A stretch of DNA of 5,543 nt from Nitrospina sp. (lineage in GTDB: Bacteria > Nitrospinota > Nitrospinia > Nitrospinales > VA-1). Numbering within the stretch: the stretch's first letter is position 1; every line of letters starts with the position of its first letter. Below, piece by piece: positions 1 to 4,793 of the stretch. The translations under genes were made by a program, and so were the position numbers. A model generated the notes under the pieces. The model saw only the letters and a list, made by a program, of their open reading frames with translations, was not told the origin of the DNA and made no database searches. The stretch lies in contig JABJCF010000563.1 of the NCBI GenBank assembly GCA_018665625.1, forward strand, positions 1 through 5,543, given 5' to 3'.

Positions 1-72
1 CGCGATGACTTGCAGAAAAATAATAGTATTGCGCTTGATGGTGTTGATTGGTTTACGAGTAACGCGGTGTAG
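1..72 (+). CDS. C-terminal end of an unidentified gene (partial)
   Basis: The first plus-strand frame is open from base 1 and stops at a TAG at 70-72. It encodes the last 23 residues of a protein that begins outside the window. The tail is polar and ends DWFTSNAV. I do not recognise the family. The frame is favoured because its stop sits at the foot of a hairpin followed by a T-rich stretch, as expected at the end of a gene. The second plus frame is also open here, but it runs on into the convergent ispB gene and is less plausible. With so few residues, coding status rests mostly on the position of the terminator. Confidence 0.5.
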   Translation, partial: RDDLQKNNSIALDGVDWFTSNAV

Positions 73-100
73 TAAACAGGCGCACGCCTGTTATTTTACT
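71..100. terminator. Shared hairpin between convergent genes
   Basis: A perfect 8-base inverted repeat, AACAGGCG at 75-82 and CGCCTGTT at 85-92, lies between the ends of two convergent genes. In practice it folds as a 7-bp stem with a four-base loop. An outer AGTA/TACT pair (71-74 with 97-100) could extend it around a bulge. On the plus strand it is followed by TATTTTACT, which is a reasonable intrinsic terminator tail. On the minus strand the trailing sequence GTTTACTAC is weaker. The stop codons of both genes lie at its edges, so it plausibly serves both directions. Confidence 0.6.
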
Positions 101-1101
101 ACTGCGGGGGAACTGGGAGCGGTGTGTCGGCTATGGATGTAGTCGGCCACGGCATCGAAATATTCGATGTATTTCGGTTCTGGAAAATCAGCTTTGCGCA
201 GATGCGATTTAGCCCGATCAATATAGTAACGAGCGAGATTGAGTGTGTAGTCTATGGACTTATGTTTGTGCATATGTCCGACGATGTATTGCACTTCTTT
301 TGGGCCGATGTTTTCGTTTTTGATGAAGCCTTCAATTTCTTTTTTCAGTGCCCGGTCTGCGTTGTGATACAGGTGGTGCAGGGGCAGGGTGACATGGCCT
401 TCTTTGAAATCCGTTCCTGTTGGTTTGCCTAAAACCTTTTCATCGGCATCGTAATCGAGTGCATCGTCCATCAACTGAAATGCCATTCCGAAATCGTCGC
501 CGAAAGCAATGATAGCGGTTTCTTGCTGTTCTGTAGCATTGGCGAGCAACCCACCCAGCCTTGCACTTACGGATAGGATGGACGCTGTTTTGCGGTAGAT
601 GACATCAAGAATATGTTTTTCGTTCACCTTAATCTTGCGTGCTTCGGCATATTCAAGAATGCCCCCTTCAACAAGAATTTTTGTGGCTTCGGTGATAGCT
701 TGTATGATTTTTCTTTCGCAATCTTCTGCGAGAATTAGAATGGCGCGAGAGATGAGGAAGTCGCCGACCAGGATACTGGCATCAGAACCCCATTTTGCGT
801 TGACAGTTTCTTTGCCACGCCTTACTGTGGTTTCATCTACAACGTCATCGTGCAGAAGGGTTGCTGCATGGATGTACTCAACAACACAGCCGTGTTTAAC
901 AACGATTTCGTCCGTATCGCGTCCACAGAGTTTTGCGGCCAAAAGTGTGAGCATGGGGCGAATACGCTTTCCACCACAACTCATTAGATAGGAACTGATC
1001 CCTGGGATCAGAGGGACATCAGATTTGTAGTTCTCGTTGATGGCTTTTTCGACCTTGGCGAGGTCGCTTTTTAAATCCTGTGTAACGTCTCTGTAATCCA
1101 T
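91..1101 (-). CDS. ispB: Long-chain trans-polyprenyl diphosphate synthase (IspB type)
   Basis: This enzyme condenses isopentenyl diphosphate units onto an allylic diphosphate, building the all-trans chain used as the side chain of ubiquinone or menaquinone. It is expected in the cytoplasm as a homodimer. The 336-residue product has the family's marks in order: GGKRIRP (43-49), the first aspartate-rich motif DDVVD (85-89) followed by RRG, KT (171-172), the second aspartate-rich motif in FQLMDDALDYDAD (208-220), and GKPTGTDFKEGHVTLP (225-240). The length is normal. The residue five before the first motif is alanine (80), as in E. coli IspB, so a long product is likely, although the exact chain length cannot be read. 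One oddity is that the usual glutamine of the EGEVLQ-like helix is glutamate (150). The ATG start is preceded by AGAG six bases upstream. A promoter and a candidate small ORF lie upstream. Confidence 0.93.
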   Translation of the reverse strand: MDYRDVTQDLKSDLAKVEKAINENYKSDVPLIPGISSYLMSCGGKRIRPMLTLLAAKLCGRDTDEIVVKHGCVVEYIHAATLLHDDVVDETTVRRGKETVNAKWGSDASILVGDFLISRAILILAEDCERKIIQAITEATKILVEGGILEYAEARKIKVNEKHILDVIYRKTASILSVSARLGGLLANATEQQETAIIAFGDDFGMAFQLMDDALDYDADEKVLGKPTGTDFKEGHVTLPLHHLYHNADRALKKEIEGFIKNENIGPKEVQYIVGHMHKHKSIDYTLNLARYYIDRAKSHLRKADFPEPKYIEYFDAVADYIHSRHTAPSSPAVVK

Positions 1102-1109
1102 ATCTGACT

Positions 1110-1220
1110 CTAGTTGAATGAATACAAGATGAATGCACCCCCTTGGGAGGAACCATCATCAAAATACATAATATGTAACCCTAAAGCGTCGTATGCCTGC
1201 TTAGTTTTAAACCCTGTCAA
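1110..1220 (-). CDS. Candidate 36-residue small protein ahead of ispB
   Basis: A TTG at 1220 opens a 36-codon frame ending in TAG at 1110-1112, eight bases before the ispB ATG. A Shine-Dalgarno-like AAAAGG (1229-1234, minus sense) stands eight bases before the TTG. This is almost the same arrangement as the birA start in this window. The product is mixed in composition, with a central YFDDGSSQGGAF stretch and no signal peptide, membrane segment or recognisable domain. It lies downstream of the promoter at 1286-1314, so it would be co-transcribed with ispB. Against it, the opposite strand is also open over 38 codons, the start is rare and the length is short. It could be a leader peptide, a decayed gene end or chance. 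Confidence 0.3.
   Translation of the reverse strand: MTGFKTKQAYDALGLHIMYFDDGSSQGGAFILYSFN
1165..1177. promoter_or_regulatory. 13-bp perfect palindrome, possible operator
   Basis: TACATAATATGTA is a perfect odd-centred palindrome (six-base arms around an A at 1171). It lies 64 bp before the ispB start and inside the candidate small ORF. Its symmetry would suit a dimeric repressor. A short AT-rich palindrome can also arise by chance, and no second copy was seen. Confidence 0.25.
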
Positions 1221-1224
1221 GCAT

Positions 1225-1253
1225 GCAGCCTTTTCTAATAGCTAGTAGGCTGT
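1225..1253. other. Hairpin: minus-strand SD sequestration or plus-strand terminator
   Basis: CAGCCT (1226-1231) pairs with AGGCTG (1247-1252). A G-T pair extends the outside, and CTA/TAG (1235-1237 with 1243-1245) can add inner pairs. Read on the plus strand it is followed at once by TTTTT (1253-1257), which resembles a weak intrinsic terminator. Read on the minus strand, its 3' arm contains part of the AAAAGG ribosome binding site of the candidate small ORF, so the folded RNA would hide that site. Which reading matters depends on which strand is transcribed. Confidence 0.35.
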
Positions 1254-1276
1254 TTTTAAATCCGTTACTCATTGGA

Positions 1277-1309
1277 AAGCCCCTAGTTTTATGAGAAATT
1301 AAGGGGTTT
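1277..1309. repeat. Inverted repeat spanning the ispB-side promoter
   Basis: AAGCCCCT (1277-1284) and AGGGGTTT (1302-1309) form an eight-pair inverted repeat with one G-T pair and a 17-base centre. The centre contains the -10 hexamer of the minus-strand promoter. The arm centres are about 25 bp apart, compatible with a protein dimer on one face of the DNA or with an RNA hairpin. The GGGG arm could instead pair with CCCC at 1326-1329. Confidence 0.35.
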
Positions 1310-1314
1310 GTCAA
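1286..1314 (-). promoter_or_regulatory. Sigma70-type promoter toward ispB
   Basis: On the minus strand a consensus -35 TTGACA (1309-1314) is separated by 17 bases from TAAAAC (1286-1291), a four-of-six -10. Transcription would start near 1279 and read through the candidate small ORF into ispB, with a leader of about 180 nt. The sequence leading into the -35, AATGCCTTGACA, is identical over 12 bases to that of the promoter at 4734. Confidence 0.45.
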
Positions 1315-1315
1315 G

Positions 1316-1367
1316 GCATTTGTGGCCCCGTTGGCGTCGGAGGCTACGATGCACAACTTTGAAATGC
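1316..1367. other. Nested stem-loop, structured RNA candidate
   Basis: An outer stem, GCATTT (1316-1321) with AAATGC (1362-1367), encloses a longer one. In the inner stem GTTGGCGTCG (1330-1339) pairs with CGATGC and CAAC (1347-1357) around one bulged A, with one G-T pair and a seven-base loop. On the plus strand the loop and its 5' edge carry GGAGG (1339-1343), and the start codon of the 20-codon ORF lies in the stem. No known RNA family is recognised. No poly-T tail follows, so it is not a simple terminator. Confidence 0.35.
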
Positions 1368-1411
1368 AATACCCGAACTTAATGAGTGAACTACCCATGT
1401 TTTATCGATAA
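1349..1411 (+). CDS. Candidate 20-residue leader peptide with perfect SD
   Basis: An ATG at 1349 is preceded by GGAGG at 1339-1343, five bases away, one of the best ribosome binding sites in the window. The frame closes with TAA at 1409-1411 after 20 codons. The peptide is methionine-rich (four of 20) and has no recognisable motif. The same frame is open upstream to 1295, so this could instead be the end of a longer decayed frame. The binding site lies in the loop of a stem-loop and the start codon in its stem, an arrangement that could regulate translation. No plus-strand promoter is evident just upstream. Confidence 0.25.
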   Translation: MHNFEMQYPNLMSELPMFYR

Positions 1412-1475
1412 ATTTAACGGGGTTTACGATATGATTGGATTTGTGTACGTTGTTGAACTTAGGGCGTTTTCGTGT

Positions 1476-1503
1476 TTGACGCCTGAAAAATTCTGTTTAT
1501 GAA
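1476..1503 (+). promoter_or_regulatory. Promoter toward the glycosyltransferase gene
   Basis: TTGACG (1476-1481, five of six) and TATGAA (1498-1503, four of six) are separated by 16 bases. Initiation would fall near 1510, leaving about 18 nt before the ATG at 1528. It would also exclude the upstream TTG at 1507 as the start. The 16-base spacer is slightly short. Confidence 0.4.
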
Positions 1504-1527
1504 CCCTTGATATGCAATTTTTCGAGT

Positions 1528-2370
1528 ATGGATCCACTGCTGGTTTCGGTAATCATTCCAACTTTTAATAGAGGGTATTGTCTGGAAGAATCTATCCGCT
1601 CGGTTCTGTTGCAGAGGGACTTTGAGTTGATCGTTGTCAATGATGGTTCCAACGATGACACGAAACAGGTTCTTGAAAAGTTTCCCGATATTCAGGTGAT
1701 TCATTTACCCGAAAACCGAGGGGTCTCGTATGCTAGGAATAGGGGGATTGAGAAGGTAAAGGGATCGCTGATTTGTTTTCTCGACTCGGATGATTTATGG
1801 GAGGAAGGAAAACTGGGTGCTCAGGTGCAATGGATGCAGGATCATCCTGAATGCCAAGCCGTCTATACCGATGAGAAATGGATTCGCAATGGGGTGCGTG
1901 TGAACCCTATGAACAAACACCAAAAATATTCTGGCGATATTTTCAAGCAGTGTTTGCCATTGTGTATTGTCAGCCCCTCTTCGGTTATGCTACGCAAATC
2001 GGTGTTTGATGAAGTGGGGTTATTTGATGAGTCCATGCCGGTTTGTGAAGATTATGATCTTTGGTTGCGAATTGCGGTTCGCTATCCTTTCAAATTTTTG
2101 GATGACAAGTTGATCGTCAAGCGCGGCGGTCATGAAGATCAGTTGTCGCGCAGATATTGGGGGATGGATCGATGGCGGGTGTATTCGCTGGAAAAGCTTT
2201 TGCAGGGTAACGATTTAAGCCTTGAACAGCGAGATTGGGTGGTGGATATGCTGATTGAAAAAAGTCGCATCCTTATTCTGGGTTTTGAGAAACGCGGTAA
2301 AATTAAAGAGGCTGAGGATTACAGGAATCTGGTGGCCACTTACTCCAGGAATGACGAGTTAATAAATTGA
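1528..2370 (+). CDS. Family 2 glycosyltransferase (GT-A fold)
   Basis: This is a cytoplasmic inverting sugar transferase that would move a sugar from a nucleotide-sugar donor to an envelope glycan or another acceptor. Donor and acceptor cannot be read from sequence. The 280 residues show VSVIIPTFNR (6-15), VVNDGSNDDT (36-45) for the nucleotide, ARNRG (69-73), the metal-binding DSD inside FLDSDD (84-89), a likely catalytic-region ED (174-175) followed by YDLWLRI, and a distinctive GGHEDQLS (200-207). There is no membrane segment. The start is placed at ATG 1528, six residues before the first strand. A TTG at 1507 would add seven unneeded residues, and neither site has a good Shine-Dalgarno. 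The stop overlaps the next gene's TTG start, so the two are probably translated together. Confidence 0.88.
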   Translation: MDPLLVSVIIPTFNRGYCLEESIRSVLLQRDFELIVVNDGSNDDTKQVLEKFPDIQVIHLPENRGVSYARNRGIEKVKGSLICFLDSDDLWEEGKLGAQVQWMQDHPECQAVYTDEKWIRNGVRVNPMNKHQKYSGDIFKQCLPLCIVSPSSVMLRKSVFDEVGLFDESMPVCEDYDLWLRIAVRYPFKFLDDKLIVKRGGHEDQLSRRYWGMDRWRVYSLEKLLQGNDLSLEQRDWVVDMLIEKSRILILGFEKRGKIKEAEDYRNLVATYSRNDELIN

Positions 2371-3494
2371 AAATAATAACGAAAAGATTGTGCGGGTCTT
2401 TATTGCTGAGTTTGGCAGCAATCGTGTCATCTGTTGCAGCTTCGGATACTAAAGAAGTTTTGCAAAAGCTCCGCGAAGATTGCCAATTGTTGTTGCGAGA
2501 AACTTATAAGAATGAAAACTCTTTTGTCCGCGCCGCCGTATTGCGAGCGGCGGGCGAATCGAAGGATCTTGAGTTGATTCCGCTCCTGAATAAAGGAATA
2601 AGAGATTATTACCCCACCGCGCGGTTGTTTGCTTTGCAGGGATTAAAAAATGTATCGCCAAAAGTTGCTCTTATCGCTGCGCGTAAGATGACGGATGATC
2701 AGGATATTTGGGTCCGAAGTGCAGCGGTGGAATTGTTGGGAGATGAGGGCGGAACTGAGGCTGTTGAAGAGATTCGTGGTTATTTAAAATCTTATGATGT
2801 ACCGATAAAGCTTGCGGCTTCGGCAGGGTTGGTCAAGCTGGGAGAAAAGCATTATATAAAGGAAGTGTTGGAACCGCTTACGCATCCTATCCCTGATCGT
2901 CGCTATCAAGCCATTGGGCATCTTGGCAAGATTGGGACCAAGGAGGTGTTGCCTCATCTCGTTAAATTATTCGAGCATACGGAGCCAGAGATGGTTTTTT
3001 ATAGCCTTAAGGCCCTTGAAGGAAAGGCTACGTTGGAAATGTTGCCTAGACTGAGGGAACTTACCAAACACCCCAACCACGATATTCGTCAAGCTGCGGC
3101 TATGGCGATGAGTAACCTTCCTGAAGCGGAAGCAGATTTGATTCCTTTATGTGCGGATAAGGATGGTCTGGTAAAGCTATCAGCTGCGGTAGCGCTGCAT
3201 CGTATTGGCTCAGATTCCTGCCAGGTGGTTTTTGAAGAATTGTTGAGTCATGAGAATTTTGAGGTTCGAAGTTCTATGGCCAGAGTGTTGGGTGAAACCC
3301 CCATCCCTCAACGGGTAAAGGTATTGACTGCCGCTTTGCGTGATTCGCATTCTCGTGTACGTACAGCAGCTGTAAGAGGTGTTGGGATGATGGGCGGACC
3401 CGATGCTTTTCCTTTGCTGGTAAAGATGCTTGCAGATCCGCAAGAAGCCATACGCGCCTATGCTGCAGGAAATCTTATTCGCTTGTTGGGGTAA
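2367..3494 (+). CDS. Exported HEAT-repeat protein
   Basis: The product is a 375-residue alpha-solenoid that probably acts as a binding scaffold in the periplasm. No enzymatic motif is visible. A Sec signal occupies residues 1-25 or 26: basic MKIITKR, a hydrophobic core to V23, and a cut near VAAS. The rest is about ten HEAT units of roughly 31 residues plus a final half unit (from about 50 to 375). They recur as D-x-x-x-x-V-R-x-A-A-x-x-x-L-G, clearest at 113-126, 237-250, 297-310 and 328-342. This spacing resembles PBS-lyase HEAT-like repeats. The TTG start is chosen because it yields an intact signal peptide, overlaps the glycosyltransferase stop as TTGA and has GAG (2356-2358) upstream. Its partner is unknown. 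The 3' end overlaps birA by 20 bp. Confidence 0.85.
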   Translation: MKIITKRLCGSLLLSLAAIVSSVAASDTKEVLQKLREDCQLLLRETYKNENSFVRAAVLRAAGESKDLELIPLLNKGIRDYYPTARLFALQGLKNVSPKVALIAARKMTDDQDIWVRSAAVELLGDEGGTEAVEEIRGYLKSYDVPIKLAASAGLVKLGEKHYIKEVLEPLTHPIPDRRYQAIGHLGKIGTKEVLPHLVKLFEHTEPEMVFYSLKALEGKATLEMLPRLRELTKHPNHDIRQAAAMAMSNLPEAEADLIPLCADKDGLVKLSAAVALHRIGSDSCQVVFEELLSHENFEVRSSMARVLGETPIPQRVKVLTAALRDSHSRVRTAAVRGVGMMGGPDAFPLLVKMLADPQEAIRAYAAGNLIRLLG

Positions 3495-4272
3495 CTATCC
3501 GGACTTCTCCAGAATCGTAGGCTTGCTCTTCACCTGATGCATTTATTAGGACAAGTCTTCCTTGCTCGTCTAGTCTTGTGGCTTTCCCGGTAATGCTTTG
3601 ATTGCTCTTGTTGAGGGTAATGGTTTTGCCAAACAGGTCTGTGTGGCGAGTCCAGTTTTCAATGAGAGCTTGAATCTTGTTTTCGACTAGTTCGCTGTAT
3701 TGATGGTCCAATTGCGTGATCAGGTTTTTAATTAGTTCTGTGCGATTAATTTCTGTCCCAGATTCGAGTTTGAGTGAGGTAGCAATGTTTTTGATGTCTT
3801 TGGGAAACTGGTTCTGATTGACGTTGATTCCAATTCCAATGATCACTGCCGGGATTTCCAGGGAGTGGTATTCGCATAAAACGCCAGCCACTTTTTTTCC
3901 GTTGAGTAAAAGATCGTTGGGCCATTTTAGCTGAGCGGGTTGAGGAATAAAATCATTCACAGCCATTGCAGTTGCCAGTCCCGCCATCAATGTAAGGATC
4001 GGCAATTGTTCAGGAGGAAGATTCGGCCGAATTAATGTTGAGATATATATTCCGGTTCCAGGTTCGGAGTGCCAGACTCTTCCCTGACGCCCTTTCCCCC
4101 CTGTTTGGCTGTCTGCTATAACTACCAGCCCCTCTTCAGAGGGATGATCGGGAAGACAGCGGCTGATTTCTGCATTGGTGGAGTCGGTTTCTGTCAAAAA
4201 TCTCCACTTCCGGTTGGCCTCGGAGTGAGTTTTCTGGAGAATCAAAAGGTCAATATCGGATGAATTGGGCAA
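3475..4272 (-). CDS. birA: Biotin--[acetyl-CoA-carboxylase] ligase, no DNA-binding domain
   Basis: This cytoplasmic enzyme forms biotinyl-5'-AMP from biotin and ATP and transfers biotin to the carrier lysine of acetyl-CoA carboxylase and related enzymes. The 265 residues cover the catalytic core and the small C-terminal barrel: DSTN (30-33), the adenylate-loop GGKGRQGR (58-65) followed by VWHSEPGTGIYIS, KWPND (116-120), KKVAGVL (126-132), GIGINVN (146-152) and the C-terminal GKATRLDEQGRL (229-240). The N-terminal winged helix of E. coli BirA is absent, so it should be a group I ligase that does not repress biotin genes. The start is TTG, with AAGG eight bases upstream. A stop lies in frame 11 codons further upstream and no ATG falls between. 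It stands alone on the minus strand. Confidence 0.93.
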   Translation of the reverse strand: MPNSSDIDLLILQKTHSEANRKWRFLTETDSTNAEISRCLPDHPSEEGLVVIADSQTGGKGRQGRVWHSEPGTGIYISTLIRPNLPPEQLPILTLMAGLATAMAVNDFIPQPAQLKWPNDLLLNGKKVAGVLCEYHSLEIPAVIIGIGINVNQNQFPKDIKNIATSLKLESGTEINRTELIKNLITQLDHQYSELVENKIQALIENWTRHTDLFGKTITLNKSNQSITGKATRLDEQGRLVLINASGEEQAYDSGEVRIVTPTSE

Positions 4273-4280
4273 ATCAATTA

Positions 4281-4284
4281 CCTT
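4281..4284 (-). promoter_or_regulatory. Ribosome binding site fixing the birA TTG start
   Basis: AAGG in minus sense lies eight bases before the TTG at 4272, normal spacing. Since no ATG or GTG exists between the upstream in-frame TAA and this TTG, the site and the TTG together decide the start. Confidence 0.55.
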
Positions 4285-4318
4285 ATATTTTAACGATTAA
4301 GCCCAGCAGGAGGCAATA

Positions 4319-4337
4319 TTTCCCATTGTAAGGGAAA
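4319..4337. repeat. Inverted repeat with an embedded -10-like sequence
   Basis: TTTCCC (4319-4324) and GGGAAA (4332-4337) flank a seven-base centre. In minus sense the centre reads TTACAAT and includes TACAAT, a good -10 hexamer for birA. No convincing -35 lies at the right distance, so the promoter is uncertain. The symmetry could mark a repressor site. On the plus strand there is no T-run, so it is not a plus-strand terminator. Confidence 0.25.
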
Positions 4338-4343
4338 ATCCTT

Positions 4344-4382
4344 AAAAAATGATTGAATTGTTGTAAAAAAATTGTTAAAAAA
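4344..4382. promoter_or_regulatory. Phased A-tracts with possible promoter for the lipoprotein gene
   Basis: Three A-tracts (4344-4349, 4365-4371, 4377-4382) have centres about 21.5 and 11.5 bp apart, close to whole helical turns, and should bend the DNA. Within them TTGAAT (4353-4358) and TAAAAA (4376-4381) are spaced by 17 bases. They form a modest sigma70-like pair that would start transcription about 65 bp before the lipoprotein ATG. The hexamers are weak matches in AT-rich sequence, so the promoter call is tentative. Confidence 0.3.
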
Positions 4383-4453
4383 CATACGTCAAAGTGGTTT
4401 CAGCTAAGTAAAACCCTGCTTGGAATCAAAACTTTTTGAGAGGAGAAGGCTGG

Positions 4454-4582
4454 ATGAAAAAGTTGTTAGCTTCTTTTATTTGCATTTCCCTGGTGTTGAT
4501 TTTGTCTTCTTGTTCTATGGAGTCAAAATTTGACGGTGAAGGTCACCAATATGCACCTGAAGGCGCTGAAAAGAAACATTGA
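4454..4582 (+). CDS. Small lipoprotein, 42 residues
   Basis: This short gene encodes a probable outer-membrane lipoprotein of unknown role. Residues 1-19 form a type II signal peptide: MKK, then a hydrophobic stretch, then the lipobox LSSC with Cys20 as the lipidated residue. Serine at +2 favours export to the outer membrane under the E. coli Lol rule. The mature part is only 23 residues, charged and soluble, and ends GAEKKH. A very strong ribosome binding site, AGGAGAAGG (4441-4449), lies just before the ATG, and a strong terminator follows 32 bp after the stop, so it is probably transcribed alone and well translated. It is entericidin-like in size only and lacks features that would justify that name. 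Its neighbours give no functional hint. Confidence 0.78.
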   Translation: MKKLLASFICISLVLILSSCSMESKFDGEGHQYAPEGAEKKH

Positions 4583-4614
4583 TTAGTGTGATTTTTAGCT
4601 GAATTCATTTGGAT

Positions 4615-4639
4615 GGCGGGGAATTGTTCCCCGCCTTTT
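4615..4639 (+). terminator. Intrinsic terminator of the lipoprotein gene
   Basis: A perfect nine-pair GC-rich stem, GGCGGGGAA (4615-4623) with TTCCCCGCC (4627-4635), closes on a three-base TTG loop and is followed by TTTT. It is the clearest intrinsic terminator in the window and isolates the lipoprotein gene from the unit downstream. Confidence 0.9.
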
Positions 4640-4733
4640 GAATGTTTTGCGTTATCGCGTTTCTGCTTGTGTTTTTTCTGCCTTGGTTAATCCCCCCCTG
4701 CTTGATATTCAATAGTCCCCAATTTCTAATGCC

Positions 4734-4764
4734 TTGACAGCACCGGTTCAAGGAATGCTACAAT
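4734..4764 (+). promoter_or_regulatory. Sigma70 promoter with extended -10
   Basis: A consensus -35 TTGACA (4734-4739) and TACAAT (4759-4764, five of six) are separated by 19 bases. The longer than ideal spacer is offset by an extended -10 TG at 4756-4757. Transcription would start near 4771, followed by a T-rich start region (TTTTTT at 4771-4776). It is the likely promoter for the TPR/radical SAM unit. Confidence 0.6.
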
Positions 4765-4793
4765 AGCTCCTTTTTTACAGCCATTTGGTCTAA

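Larger units (their letters stand above)
1102..1527. other. Divergent intergenic region rich in inverted repeats
   Basis: This 426-bp stretch separates the divergent ispB and glycosyltransferase genes. It holds a 13-bp palindrome, three hairpin-forming segments between 1225 and 1367, a minus-strand promoter, a plus-strand promoter and two candidate short ORFs. I searched by eye for tmRNA, 6S RNA, RNase P RNA, SRP RNA and tRNA signatures and found none. Short frames are open on both strands. The plus strand can be read as one broken frame: an ATG at 1129, stops at 1243-1248, then a frame change near 1295-1302 and a stop at 1409. That pattern would also suit a decayed gene or a dispersed element. 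Confidence 0.6.

Noticed and set aside
1192..1220. Second TTGACA on the minus strand as a promoter
   Set aside because: No acceptable -10 lies 16 to 18 bases downstream (GGCATA or GCATAC). The TTG is better explained as a possible start codon.
1129..1245. Plus-strand frame of 38 codons opposite the candidate small ORF
   Set aside because: The ATG lacks a ribosome binding site and the stop falls inside the hairpin. The opposite strand has the better start signals. It is kept only as part of the possible decayed block.
1207..1398. Minus-strand frame of 63 codons in the intergenic region
   Set aside because: It has no ribosome binding site, no recognisable motif and runs through three inverted repeats. 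The promoter at 1286-1314 lies inside it. It is better explained as an accidental open frame.
1102..1527. tmRNA, 6S RNA or another known housekeeping RNA
   Set aside because: No tRNA-like T-loop, no GGATTCGACGGG-type 5' end, no CCA end and no 6S-like single long bulged helix could be found.
1507..1527. TTG at 1507 as the glycosyltransferase start
   Set aside because: It adds seven residues not needed by the fold, has no ribosome binding site and would lie upstream of the predicted transcription start.
4642..4737. Hydrophobic 31-codon frame after the terminator
   Set aside because: It has no ribosome binding site and no promoter between the terminator and its ATG. It overlaps the -35 of the next promoter. 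Its hydrophobicity follows from T-rich sequence.
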